64,000 nt of DNA from a bacterium (GCA_030430165.1 JAUIGL010000004.1:112612-176611), one strand, 5' to 3'. Positions 28,198 through 40,319 are shown, counted from the stretch's first letter. Numbers and translations are program-made. Notes: generated from the letters alone by a model not told the origin.

Positions 28198-28854
28198 ATG
28201 CCGAGGGGGCCTTACCAAAAGAGCGACGTCACCCGCGAGAAGATTCTCAGCGCCGCTACCGAATTGTTCGCCCAGCGCGGCTATGCGGGTACCGGGGTCG
28301 ATCGGCTCGCCGAGAAGTCGGGGATCGCCAAGACCGCCATCTACTACCACTTCGGCAACAAGGAAGGCCTGCTCGCCGCGGTGCTCGATCGCGCCGCGAC
28401 GGTGTGGATCGAGAACATCAAGCAGTCCGCCGAGCGCGCCAGCAGTGCCGAGGAGGCGCTCGACCGCGCCCTCGCCGGAATGCGCACGATGGTCGAGGAG
28501 AAGTCCTGGATTCTCAAGCTGCTCTTGCTGCTGACCCTCGAGGTCGCCGATGAGAAGCCGGAGATTCGCAAGTCGATGCGCCAGCTCTACGCGCGCGCCC
28601 GCAGCTCGATCGTAGCCGGCATTCGCGACGCCGTCGGCGCCGACGTTCCCGACGCCGACATGGTCGGCAACGTCATGCTGGGGCAGCTGCAAGCGGTCGT
28701 CGTCGGACTCGAGCTGGTTCCCGACCTGTCGCTCGACGAGGTGTTTTCGAACCTGCGGGAGATCGTCCTCTACATGGTGGCGTCGCGCCTCGATCCCTCG
28801 CTGCAGGAGACGGCGCTGCTGCAGCCGGTGGCGCCGGTACTGCCCGAGGCCTGA
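28198..28854 (+). CDS. TetR/AcrR family transcriptional regulator
   Basis: A 218-residue one-component regulator. The N-terminal DNA-binding domain is canonical: TREKILSAATELFAQRGYAG, then the helix-turn-helix GVDRLAEKSGIAKTAIYYHF and GNKEGLLAAVLDRA. The C-terminal ligand-binding domain (from about residue 65) is helical with no recognisable ligand signature. ATG 28198 gives a normal-length protein; longer frames upstream cross the repeat. No target operon is evident, since its downstream neighbour is convergent and 10 bases away. The ligand is unknown. Confidence 0.9.
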   Translation: MPRGPYQKSDVTREKILSAATELFAQRGYAGTGVDRLAEKSGIAKTAIYYHFGNKEGLLAAVLDRAATVWIENIKQSAERASSAEEALDRALAGMRTMVEEKSWILKLLLLLTLEVADEKPEIRKSMRQLYARARSSIVAGIRDAVGADVPDADMVGNVMLGQLQAVVVGLELVPDLSLDEVFSNLREIVLYMVASRLDPSLQETALLQPVAPVLPEA

Positions 28855-28864
28855 TCCCTCGGGC

Positions 28865-31378
<2,514 letters not shown>

Positions 31379-31451
31379 ACGCGCCGAAGTTAGCGGTTGG
31401 CGCGACCGGATGCCATCGACGCCGACTGGGCCGCCGTGTATGTTCGCCAGC

Positions 31452-32321
31452 ATGACGGCATCGGTGACACGCGTCGGCCTGGTGCAGCGGCGCAGCCAGG
31501 GCGACGGCGCGCGCAATCTCGCCAGCGCCATCGACGGAATCGCCGAAGCGGCGGCCAAGGGCTGCCACGTGGTCGGCCTGCAGGAGCTCTTTCTCACGGA
31601 CTACTTCTGCCAGAGCGAGGATCCGGCGATCTTCGACCTGGCCGAGCCGATTCCGGGTCCGACCAGCGCCGCACTCGCCGAGGCCGCCGCCAAGCACCGG
31701 GTGGTGGTGGTCGGTTCGCTGTTCGAGAAGCGCGCCGAAGGAGTGTTCCACAACTCGGCGCCCGTCTTCGGCGCCGACGGCTCGCTGCTCGGCGTGTACC
31801 GCAAGATGCACATTCCGGACGACCCGCTCTACTACGAGAAGTTCTACTTCACGCCCGGCGACAACGGCTTCCTCAGCCACTCGACGGCGGCCGGCAACGT
31901 CGCTGCGCTGATCTGTTGGGACCAGTGGTTCCCCGAGGCCGCGCGCATGAGCGTTCTGCGCGGCGCCGAGATCCTCTTCTATCCGACGGCGATCGGCTGG
32001 CACCACAGCGAGAAGGACGAGCACGGCGCGGCGCAGCGCGATGCCTGGGAGACCGTGCAGCGCGGCCACGCGATCGCCAACGGCGTGTTCGTCGCCGCGA
32101 CCAACCGGGTGGGGGTCGAGTCGGGGCTCGAGTTCTGGGGCGGCTCGTTCGTCTGCGATCCCTTCGGGCGAGTGCTGGCCCGCGCATCGGCCGATGCCGA
32201 GGAAGTGCTGGTGGTCGACTGCGATCGCCAGCTGATCGCCGAGACGCGCCGCAACTGGCCGTTCCTGCGCGACCGCCGCATCGACGCCTACCAGGGCCTC
32301 ACCAAGCGACTGCTCGACTGA
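31452..32321 (+). CDS. aguB: N-carbamoylputrescine amidohydrolase
   Basis: A 289-residue nitrilase-superfamily enzyme that hydrolyses N-carbamoylputrescine to putrescine, CO2 and ammonia. The catalytic triad is present: Glu in VVGLQELFLTDYFCQ, Lys in GVYRKMHIPDDPLYYEKF and Cys in LICWDQWFPEAARM. Specificity-linked segments typical of the AguB/NLP1 group are also seen (FYFTPGDNGF, YPTAIGWHHSEKDEHG, FWGGSFVCDPFGR). ATG 31452 is used; ATG 31440 is in frame, and neither has a clear Shine-Dalgarno. aguA follows after 12 bases, which confirms the pathway. Confidence 0.94.
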   Translation: MTASVTRVGLVQRRSQGDGARNLASAIDGIAEAAAKGCHVVGLQELFLTDYFCQSEDPAIFDLAEPIPGPTSAALAEAAAKHRVVVVGSLFEKRAEGVFHNSAPVFGADGSLLGVYRKMHIPDDPLYYEKFYFTPGDNGFLSHSTAAGNVAALICWDQWFPEAARMSVLRGAEILFYPTAIGWHHSEKDEHGAAQRDAWETVQRGHAIANGVFVAATNRVGVESGLEFWGGSFVCDPFGRVLARASADAEEVLVVDCDRQLIAETRRNWPFLRDRRIDAYQGLTKRLLD

Positions 32322-32333
32322 GTCGCGCGAGCG

Positions 32334-33383
32334 ATGGCTGCAGGGAGTACGCCGGCGGCGCGCGGGTTCCGCATGCCAGCGGAGTGGGAGCGGCACCGCG
32401 CCACCTGGCTGTCGTGGCCGCACAACCCGGAGACCTGGCCCGGGGCGATGCCGGCGATCCCGCCGATCTGGGCCCAGCTGGTCGCGGCGCTGGCGCCGGG
32501 AGAAGAGGTGCAGGTGCTGGTCGCCCCGGCGGTGTCGCTCGCCCAGGCGCGCGACCGGATCGCCGCCGTCTGTAGCGATCTGGCGTCGGTACACCTGCAC
32601 CCGGTGGCGACCAACGACGCCTGGATGCGCGACACCGGTCCGACCTTCGTGGTTGCCGGTAGCGACGCCACCAGAGAAGTCGCCGCGATCGACTGGCGTT
32701 ACAACGCGTGGGGCGGCAAGTACCCGCCGTGGGAAGCCGACGATCGCGTCGCCCGTTGGATCGCCGAGCACCGCGGGATCGAGTGCTTCTCGCCGGGAAT
32801 CGTTCTCGAGGGCGGCTCGATCGAGGTCAATGGCGCCGGGACGTTGATCACCACCGAGTCTTGCCTGCTCAATCCCAATCGCAACCCCGAGCTCTCGCGC
32901 GGCGAGATCGAGACGGTGTTGCGCGAGCAGCTCGGGGTCGAGCACTTCATCTGGCTGGGCGACGGCATCGTCGGCGACGACACCGACGGCCACGTCGACG
33001 ACATCACCCGCTTCGTCGCGCCCGCCAAGGTGGTGACGGTGCTGGAGGACGATGCCGGCGACGCCAACTACTGGCCGCTGCGCGACAACCTGCGACGGCT
33101 CGAGGCGGCGGTCGACCAGGACGGTACGGCGCTGGAGATCGTCAGCCTGCCGATGCCGGATCCGGTTTACGCCGAGGGCGAGCGGCTGCCGGCTAGTTAC
33201 GCGAACTTTTACATCGGCAACGAGGTGGTAGTGGTACCGACCTTCCGTTGCGCGCGCGACGAAGTTGCTCTGGAGACCCTACAAGGCGTGTTCCCCGACC
33301 GCAGAGTAGTCGGGATCGACGCGGTCGACCTGGTCCGCGGGCTCGGGGCGTTCCACTGCATCACGCAGCAGGAGCCAGTTTGA
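32334..33383 (+). CDS. aguA: Agmatine deiminase
   Basis: A 349-residue peptidylarginine-deiminase-fold enzyme that converts agmatine to N-carbamoylputrescine, the substrate of AguB. Signatures: RMPAEWERHRATWLSWPHNP at the start, NDAWMRDTGPTFVV (substrate-binding acids), YNAWGGKYPPWEADD, VLEGGSIEVNGAGTLITTE, WLGDGIVGDDTDGHVDDITR (catalytic His/Asp) and the nucleophilic cysteine near the end in LGAFHCITQQEP. Length is normal. aguB-aguA together make the agmatine route to putrescine; arginine decarboxylase is not in the window. Confidence 0.95.
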   Translation: MAAGSTPAARGFRMPAEWERHRATWLSWPHNPETWPGAMPAIPPIWAQLVAALAPGEEVQVLVAPAVSLAQARDRIAAVCSDLASVHLHPVATNDAWMRDTGPTFVVAGSDATREVAAIDWRYNAWGGKYPPWEADDRVARWIAEHRGIECFSPGIVLEGGSIEVNGAGTLITTESCLLNPNRNPELSRGEIETVLREQLGVEHFIWLGDGIVGDDTDGHVDDITRFVAPAKVVTVLEDDAGDANYWPLRDNLRRLEAAVDQDGTALEIVSLPMPDPVYAEGERLPASYANFYIGNEVVVVPTFRCARDEVALETLQGVFPDRRVVGIDAVDLVRGLGAFHCITQQEPV

Positions 33384-33426
33384 GGGGCTTGTCACTGCTG
33401 CGGCGCGGCACTTGCGGTCCTTCGTG

Positions 33427-33763
33427 GCTCAGTTTTTATCCACAGATTTCACAGATTTCGCAGATTTTGGGTCTCCGGCTAAGGGGATCGTCCGGTAATA
33501 CCAGGCCAGCCCTAAAGCGGCAGCGAAACCTCCAATTGCGCTGAGTAATACGCCGAGGTCTCCGCTCGAAGAGTAGGAAAAAAGGCGAACCACGGCGAAA
33601 AGCAGAAAGAACGCCGTACTGCTCCCAATCAAAATCCGATGCGCCGTGATCAGCTGCATACCCAAACACTACGCCCCTCGGCGCCCCGTACAAGCGCCGT
33701 GACCTTGAACCCCCGAAGGCAAAATCTGTGAAATCTGTGAAATCTGTGGATAAAAAACTGAGC
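33427..33763. repeat. Inverted-repeat-bounded cassette around a small membrane gene
   Basis: Arms of about 42 bases (33427-33468 and 33721-33763) are near-perfect inverted copies. Each reads CTCAG, a T run, then ATCCACAGATTTCACAG and further AGATTT units, with one indel and one mismatch between arms. They enclose 252 bases with lower GC than the flanks, containing one small gene whose stop codon lies inside the left arm. No transposase is present. The layout resembles a MITE-like or recombination-generated cassette. The remaining spacer on each side (33384-33426, 33764-33817) holds nothing recognised. Confidence 0.7.
33429..33659 (-). CDS. Small membrane protein of unknown function
   Basis: A 76-residue protein from ATG 33659 (TTG 33665 is an alternative). 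After a basic start (MQLITAHRIL) it has two probable membrane helices (IGSSTAFFLLFAVVRLF and LGVLLSAIGGFAAALGLAWY) joined by a SSSGD turn. The last 14 residues are encoded by the left arm of the surrounding inverted repeat, so the C-terminus seems to have been defined by the repeat. Codon use is less GC-rich than in the neighbours. I do not recognise a function. That it is a real gene rests on the coherent hydrophobic pattern. Confidence 0.55.
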   Translation of the reverse strand: MQLITAHRILIGSSTAFFLLFAVVRLFSYSSSGDLGVLLSAIGGFAAALGLAWYYRTIPLAGDPKSAKSVKSVDKN

Positions 33764-33817
33764 CCGTTGGTTGAGTGGGGCCACCGATATTGCAGTGACT
33801 TCCCCGGACCCCATCCC

Positions 33818-33850
33818 TTGACACACCCCGGTTAGTGTATACGATACACA
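33818..33850 (+). promoter_or_regulatory. nadA promoter with overlapping palindrome, probable NrtR operator
   Basis: A perfect -35 hexamer TTGACA (33818-33823) is followed after 16 bases by TACGAT (33840-33845), a 4/6 match to the -10 consensus. The palindrome GTGTAT-ACG-ATACAC (33835-33849), with perfect 6-base arms, covers the -10. The downstream operon encodes NrtR, a Nudix-related repressor of NAD genes, so this is most simply its autoregulatory operator. NrtR sites are palindromes over NAD-gene promoters in other bacteria; their sequence varies by lineage. Confidence 0.7.
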
Positions 33851-33869
33851 AACCAGGTCAGGAGCAGAG

Positions 33870-34874
33870 ATGGCAGTCGGACAAGAGATTACCGGCGCGG
33901 AGCTGAACGAGAAGTTTCAGGCGCTCGACATGCCGGCGGTGTATTCGCCGGCGGAGTGCGACCGCATGGCCGAGATGATCGTCGAGATCGAAGCGCTGAA
34001 GAAGGAGCACAACGCGGCGATCCTGGCGCACAACTACCAGCGACCGGAGATCTATCAGGTCGCGGATTTCATCGGCGACTCGCTCGAGCTGGCGAAACGC
34101 GGCCGCGATCTCGAAGAGGACATCATCGTCTTTTGCGGTGTCCACTTCATGGCCGAGTCGGCCAAGATCCTGGCGCCGGAAAAGACGGTCCTGCTGCCCG
34201 ACATGCGCGCCGGCTGCTCGCTCGCCGACAGTGTCGACCCGGACTCCCTGGTCGAGCGCCGCGATGAGCTCAAGAAGGTGTACCCCGACCTCGTCGTCGC
34301 CGCCTACGTCAACACCACCGCGGCGGTGAAGGCGGTGGTCGACGTCTGCGTCACCTCGTCGAACGCGGTCAAAGTGGTCGAGGGGCTCGATTCGGATCAC
34401 ATCCTCTTCGTCCCCGACGAGCACCTCGCCAGCTACGTGCAGAAGGAAACGTCGAAGACCATCATCTCGTGGGACGGCAACTGCTACGTCCACCACCAGA
34501 TCACTCCCGAGAACATCCTCTCGGTGAAGGAGGGGATTCCCAACCTCAAGGTTCTGGTGCATCCCGAATGTCGCTCGGATGTCGTCGACCTTGCCGACGC
34601 GGTTCTCTCGACCAGCGGCATGGTTCGCTACGCCAAGGAGAGCGAAGCCGACGAGTTCCTGATCGTCACCGAGTGCGGCCTCTCCGACAAGCTCATCCTC
34701 GAGGTGCCGGAGAAGAAGTTCTACAAGGCCTGCAAGCTCTGCCAGTACATGAAGATGATCACCCTCGAGGCGACCCTCGAGTCGCTGCGCACGATGCGGC
34801 ACGAGATCGAGCTCGACGAGGACGTGCGCGCGGCGGCCGAGAAGTCGCTGCTGCGGATGTTCGAGCTGAGCTGA
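33870..34874 (+). CDS. nadA: Quinolinate synthase A
   Basis: A 334-residue [4Fe-4S] enzyme that condenses iminoaspartate with dihydroxyacetone phosphate to quinolinate in de novo NAD synthesis. Visible features: the KKEHNAAILAHNYQRPEIYQ start of the first repeat, IVFCGVHFMAESAKIL (a cluster cysteine), MRAGCSLADSV, CYVHHQITPENI, VLVHPECRSDVVDLADAV and the C-terminal CKLCQYMKMITLEATLESL (another cluster cysteine). ATG 33870 follows CAGGAGCAGAG. It is transcribed from a promoter overlapped by a palindrome and followed 19 bases later by nrtR. nadB and nadC are not in the window. Confidence 0.96.
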   Translation: MAVGQEITGAELNEKFQALDMPAVYSPAECDRMAEMIVEIEALKKEHNAAILAHNYQRPEIYQVADFIGDSLELAKRGRDLEEDIIVFCGVHFMAESAKILAPEKTVLLPDMRAGCSLADSVDPDSLVERRDELKKVYPDLVVAAYVNTTAAVKAVVDVCVTSSNAVKVVEGLDSDHILFVPDEHLASYVQKETSKTIISWDGNCYVHHQITPENILSVKEGIPNLKVLVHPECRSDVVDLADAVLSTSGMVRYAKESEADEFLIVTECGLSDKLILEVPEKKFYKACKLCQYMKMITLEATLESLRTMRHEIELDEDVRAAAEKSLLRMFELS

Positions 34875-34893
34875 GCAGCGCAAGCCGATCGCC

Positions 34894-35550
34894 ATGGCCA
34901 CCGCGGCGCACGCCCTGCTGGCGGTGGACGTCGTCACCCTGGGCTTCGTCGACGGCGCCCTCTGCGCCCGCCTGGTCGAGGTGCGCGAAGGTGCCTTCGC
35001 CGGCGAGTGGGCCTTCCCCGGCGGCCTGGTCGGCGCCGACGAGTCGCTCGAGGAAGTAGCGCGCCGCGAGATCGGCGTCGACGCCGCAGAGTCGATCTAC
35101 CTCGAGCAGCTGCGCACTTTCGGCAACCCGAAGCGAGATCCGGCGGCGCGCATCGTCGCCACCGCCTACCTGGCGCTGGTTCCCGATGTCGGCCTGGTCG
35201 CCGACGATTCGCGGCGCTACCGGCGCTCGGAGTGGTTCGACGCGCGGCGGCTGCCCAAGCTCGCGTATGACCACAGCGAGATGGCCGCCGAGGCGAGCGA
35301 GCGCCTGCGTGCAAAGCTCGGCTACACCAACATCGTGCGCGGTCTGCTGCCGCGCGCCTTTACCCTGTCGCAGCTGCAGACCGCCTACGAGATCATCCTC
35401 GACCGCAGCCTCGATCGCCGCAATTTTCGCAAGAAGCTGCTGTCGACCGGTCTCCTCGAATCGATCGGAAGAAAGACGGGAGGGGCGCATCGTCCGGCGG
35501 AGCTGTACCGGTTTGCGGAGCAGCGGTTGGTTACGGTGGATATTCTTTAG
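34894..35550 (+). CDS. nrtR: NrtR-type transcriptional regulator of NAD metabolism (Nudix-like domain plus winged helix)
   Basis: A 218-residue two-domain protein. The N-terminal 140 residues are Nudix-like (GEWAFPGGLVGADESLEEVARREIG), but the Nudix box departs from the REUxEExGU catalytic pattern after RE, which fits a ligand sensor better than an active hydrolase. The C-terminus (AFTLSQLQTAYEIILDRSLD to RNFRKKLLSTGLLE, HRPAELYRF) is the NrtR winged-helix domain. NrtR repressors sense ADP-ribose-type NAD metabolites. Position directly after nadA and a palindrome at the nadA promoter support autoregulation of both genes. Confidence 0.9.
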   Translation: MATAAHALLAVDVVTLGFVDGALCARLVEVREGAFAGEWAFPGGLVGADESLEEVARREIGVDAAESIYLEQLRTFGNPKRDPAARIVATAYLALVPDVGLVADDSRRYRRSEWFDARRLPKLAYDHSEMAAEASERLRAKLGYTNIVRGLLPRAFTLSQLQTAYEIILDRSLDRRNFRKKLLSTGLLESIGRKTGGAHRPAELYRFAEQRLVTVDIL

Positions 35551-35551
35551 T

Positions 35552-35770
35552 GCTCGCTGCGCTCGCAAGGCTCGGGCTCGGGCTAAGGCTAAGGCTCGGG
35601 GAGGTGGTCGCTTCGCGACGATCGATCTCGAACTGTTTGGTTCGAACGGCGCCAATGGGGCACCGGATCGAGCTCTCCCACCCGGGGCGATAGAAAAAGC
35701 GTCGCGCTAGCGACCACCTTCCTCAGCCTTAGCCTTAGCCTCAGCCCGAGCCTTGCGAGCGCAGCGAGCG
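35552..35770. repeat. Large inverted repeat downstream of nrtR
   Basis: The arm at 35552-35619 (GCTCGCTGCGCTCGCAAGG, then GGGCTAAGGCTAAGGCTCGG and GTGGTCGCTTCGCGAC) is repeated in inverse at about 35702-35770 with few mismatches, leaving an 82-base loop. The left arm begins one base after the nrtR stop. It could form a long hairpin that ends nrtR transcription before the MATE gene, but there is no T run. No gene is visible in the 279-base spacer. Confidence 0.75.
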
Positions 35771-35829
35771 AAATTCAACAACAGTAGACCTTCGTTGACT
35801 TCGCATCTTCCATCGGATGACTTCGTTCG

Positions 35830-37194
35830 ATGGGCAACGCGGTGGCAGGGGGGGTGGTGGCGGATTCGGATTCGCGGGTCATGCGCCACGTCTGGTTGCT
35901 GGCGTGGCCTGCGATTCTCACCTTTGGCCTCGAGTCTCTGGTCGGTTTGGTCGATACGCTGATGGTCGGCCGGCTCGGTGCCGGTCCTCTGGCGGGTGTC
36001 GGCGTCGGCGCCCAGGTGCTGCACGCGGCGCACGTCGTCTTCATCGCCGTCGGCAGTGGGACGATCGCGCTGGTGGCGCGCTTCGTCGGCGCCGGCGATC
36101 GCGGGCAGGCGGAGAAGGTGCTCGCCCAATCCCTCTATGCCTCCTCGGTTCTCGCCGTCGTCGTCGCCTTGCCGATCTTCGTCTTCGCCGGGCCGATCGT
36201 CGCGGCGTTCGGGGTCGAGGGAACGGTCATCGAGGAGGGCGCTGCCTACCTGCGCTTCGTCATGCTCGGTGTGCCGATGGCGGCGGCCTTCGAGATGATC
36301 GCCTGCGCGTTTCGCGGCGCCGGAGACATGCGCACGCCGTTGGCGCTCGGCGCGGTGGTCAACGTCTTCAACATCGCCGCCAACTACGTGCTGATCTTCG
36401 GCGCGTTCGGAATACCCGCGATGGGCGCGCGCGGCTCCGGTCTGGCGAGCACCCTGGCGTTCTCTCTCGGCGCGATCCTGGCGTTCCTGGCGACCCGGCG
36501 TGGCGACGCCGTGCTCGGACTGCACCGACAGGTCGCGAAGCCGGATTGGCCGCTGGCCAAACGTATGCTGCAAATTGGCTTTCCGGCGGCGGTCGAGCAG
36601 TTCTTTCTGCAGATCGGCTTCTTTCTCTATCTCAAGGTCGCGGCTTTGTACGGCACCGCGGCGATGGCGGCGTACTTCATCGGAGTCCGCATCCTGGCGA
36701 TGTCGTTTCTTCCCGGATTGGGGTTCAGCGCCGCGGCGTCGACCATGGTCGGGCAGAGTCTCGGCGCCGGCAACGATCGCAGCGCCGAGCGCAGCGGCTG
36801 GGAGGCGTGCCGCCTGGCGATGATGCTGATGTCGGCGATCGGAGTGGCGATCTTCGCTGGTGCCGAGTGGATTGCCGCGGCGTTCATCTCGGACGCGGCG
36901 GTGATCGCCGCCGCGGTTCCGTTCATCCGCACTCTGGCCCTGGCGCAGCCGTTGATGGCGCTCGACTTCACGCTCGGCGGCAGCCTGCGCGGCGCCGGCG
37001 ACACGCGCTTCCCGCTGGTGACCCTGATTTTGGGGTTCTACGGCGTGCGCCTCGGCTTCGCCTATCTGGCGGCGACCTTCCTCGGTCTCGGTCTCGAGTG
37101 GGTATGGGCCGCCTTGCTCGGCGACTACGCGGTGCGCTCGGCCCTCAAGGCCGGCCGATTCCACGGCGGCCGCTGGAAGGAAGTTCGCGTTTGA
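35830..37194 (+). CDS. MATE family efflux transporter
   Basis: A 454-residue multidrug/toxin exporter of the cytoplasmic membrane, probably driven by Na+ or H+. Twelve hydrophobic segments are distributed as in MatE proteins in two six-helix halves. MRHVWLLAWPAILTFGLESL and VDTLMVGRLGAGPLAGVGVG match the conserved first-helix region, and the second half repeats it (LQIGFPAAVEQFFLQIGFFL, GTAAMAAYFIGVRILAMSF). The substrate cannot be predicted. A sibling family exports polysaccharide lipids, but the D-x-MxxG-x-LG pattern favours MATE. Stands alone between repeats. Confidence 0.92.
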   Translation: MGNAVAGGVVADSDSRVMRHVWLLAWPAILTFGLESLVGLVDTLMVGRLGAGPLAGVGVGAQVLHAAHVVFIAVGSGTIALVARFVGAGDRGQAEKVLAQSLYASSVLAVVVALPIFVFAGPIVAAFGVEGTVIEEGAAYLRFVMLGVPMAAAFEMIACAFRGAGDMRTPLALGAVVNVFNIAANYVLIFGAFGIPAMGARGSGLASTLAFSLGAILAFLATRRGDAVLGLHRQVAKPDWPLAKRMLQIGFPAAVEQFFLQIGFFLYLKVAALYGTAAMAAYFIGVRILAMSFLPGLGFSAAASTMVGQSLGAGNDRSAERSGWEACRLAMMLMSAIGVAIFAGAEWIAAAFISDAAVIAAAVPFIRTLALAQPLMALDFTLGGSLRGAGDTRFPLVTLILGFYGVRLGFAYLAATFLGLGLEWVWAALLGDYAVRSALKAGRFHGGRWKEVRV

Positions 37195-37208
37195 GAGGCA
37201 GGAAAGAG

Positions 37209-37291
37209 AAGCCGCAGATGGACGCAGATTTTCGCTGATGTTCTAGCCGCGAGCCATCGGTGAATATCTGCGTCCATCTGCGGCTAAAAAT
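37209..37291. repeat. Intergenic hairpin repeat (GCAGATGGACGCAGAT type)
   Basis: AGCCGCAGATGGACGCAGAT at 37209 is mirrored by ATCTGCGTCCATCTGCGGCT at about 37265-37284, forming a 20-base-arm hairpin in the 240-base spacer between the MATE gene and pckA. The loop holds GATGTTCTAGCCGCGAGC. There is no gene here. Confidence 0.75.
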
Positions 37292-37434
37292 CTCGACCCG
37301 CTCGCCCTAATTTCACATATTAGCCGGGCTCCGGGGGCACCGGACCATTATTGCCTTTGCGTTGGCGATTGGCTTAAACATCAGGATTGGCCCAAGCGGT
37401 AAACTGAGCGCGCAATGCAGGGAGTGAGGTCGGA

Positions 37435-39039
<1,605 letters not shown>

Positions 39040-39069
39040 CATTTCCCGAGCCCGGATGATTCTGGGCTT

Positions 39070-39885
39070 GTGGCGAAACAGGGGAGCTCCGGGAGGGTCG
39101 CGGCGGACACCGGTCTGCAGCCGTCGCGTTCGACGGTTCGCGCGCGCGCGTCGGTGATCGTAGGCGAGCTGCGCGGCTTTTCACGCCTCGCCGGCAAGGT
39201 CGACCGCGACATATCGGTGGCCTTGCTCGAGGAGTTTCTGCGCGCGACATCCGACGTCGCGGTCGCCGAGGGCGCGGCGATCGACCGCATCGTCGGCGAC
39301 GTGTTCGTTCTCGTGTTTCGGCGCAACACGCCGTGGCGCATGGACTGCGCCAGCGCGGTTCGCACCGGACTTTCGCTGCAGCGCGCCTTCCTGTCGATGC
39401 GCAATCGCTGGCGCCGCGACGACGTGCTCGAAGGCGGCCAGCTCAGCCTGGCCCTCGGCGTCGCCAGCGGCCCGCTGGTGCTCGCCGAGCTCGAAGGCGT
39501 GCCGGGCGTCCACTCGGTGCCGTTCGGCGAGGCGCTGTCGCGCGCCAACCAGCTCTGCGCCGGCGCCCGCGCCGCCGACGTTCTCATCGACGAAGCGACC
39601 TACATCGGCGCGCGGCGCCTGCTCGACCGCGAGGTGACCTTCACCTCGCGCGAGCTCGGCGGTCGCGCCAAGGACGCGGTCACCGCCTACCGCGCCCAGC
39701 AACGCCGCGCCGGACTCCAGGTAGTGTCGCGTCGCGTCGCCACCGACCCGGTGTGCGGGGTCACCGTCTCACTCGATCGAGCCACCTGCCACCTCGACTA
39801 CGGCGGCGCCGTCTTCCACTTCTGCTCGCGCGAATGTGCGGACCGCTTCGCTTCGGATCCGCCGTCCTGGGTGGAAGAAGGCTGA
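39070..39885 (+). CDS. Class III nucleotidyl cyclase-like domain fused to a C-terminal YHS domain
   Basis: A 271-residue protein with GTG start. Residues 22-215 resemble the adenylate/guanylate cyclase fold: ASVIVGELRGFSRLAGKVD (the usual first metal aspartate is Glu here), AIDRIVGDVFVLVFRR (second metal site, GD kept), SLALGVASGPLVLAEL and FGEALSRANQLCAGARAADV. It may therefore be inactive or altered in catalysis. Residues 226-268 are a YHS domain with DPVCGVTV, CHLDYGGAVFHFCSRECAD and RFASDP, having Cys and His positions suited to metal binding. A soluble metal- or redox-responsive signalling protein is possible; this is inference. It begins 30 bases after pckA. Confidence 0.78.
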   Translation: MAKQGSSGRVAADTGLQPSRSTVRARASVIVGELRGFSRLAGKVDRDISVALLEEFLRATSDVAVAEGAAIDRIVGDVFVLVFRRNTPWRMDCASAVRTGLSLQRAFLSMRNRWRRDDVLEGGQLSLALGVASGPLVLAELEGVPGVHSVPFGEALSRANQLCAGARAADVLIDEATYIGARRLLDREVTFTSRELGGRAKDAVTAYRAQQRRAGLQVVSRRVATDPVCGVTVSLDRATCHLDYGGAVFHFCSRECADRFASDPPSWVEEG

Positions 39886-40017
39886 GTCCGCGACTCGGAA
39901 ACTTCCCGGGGCTGAAATCGTGAAGTCGGAAATGGGGACGCGGCTCCGATACTCCGATTTCGTGCCGCGACCCGTCCGGTCCGCGTGGCAGGCAACCGGC
40001 CGCCCCTCGGCCACGGG

Positions 40018-40308
40018 TAGTGGGTCAGTTTGGACCTCGGGAACTAAACTGAGCCTCGCTGCGCTCGGTCATCCGAGGGTCCCTCACCCGGCCTTCCACC
40101 TACGCTCTTCGAGCTTCGGCGGACGAGTCGGCCGACCTCTCCCACAGGGAGAGGCATCTGAATTCCCTTCTCCCTGTGGGAGAAGGCCAGGATGAGGGTC
40201 CCTCGAATGGGGGCGAAGCCCCACCAATGAATCTTCAGAGCGTTCCAAAACGTCCCGATCGCGGTCGAAACGCTTCGAACGCTCTCCCAGTTTCAAACTG
40301 ACCCACTA
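40018..40308 (-). repeat. Inverted-repeat-ended element, copy C (291 bp, carries a 36-bp insert)
   Basis: Ends are perfect 14-base inverted repeats, TAGTGGGTCAGTTT (40018-40031) and AAACTGACCCACTA (40295-40308). The inside matches copies A and B in reverse, including CCTCTCCCTGTGGGAGAGG-type hairpins and GCGAAGCCCC. Near 40099-40134 an extra segment with CTACGCTCTTCGAGCTTCGG replaces the centre of the GGCCGCAGGCC hairpin, accounting for the 36-base difference in length. It lies in the 522-base spacer between the cyclase-YHS gene and a decayed toxin-antitoxin pair. Confidence 0.87.
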
Positions 40309-40319
40309 CTCGGCGACGC

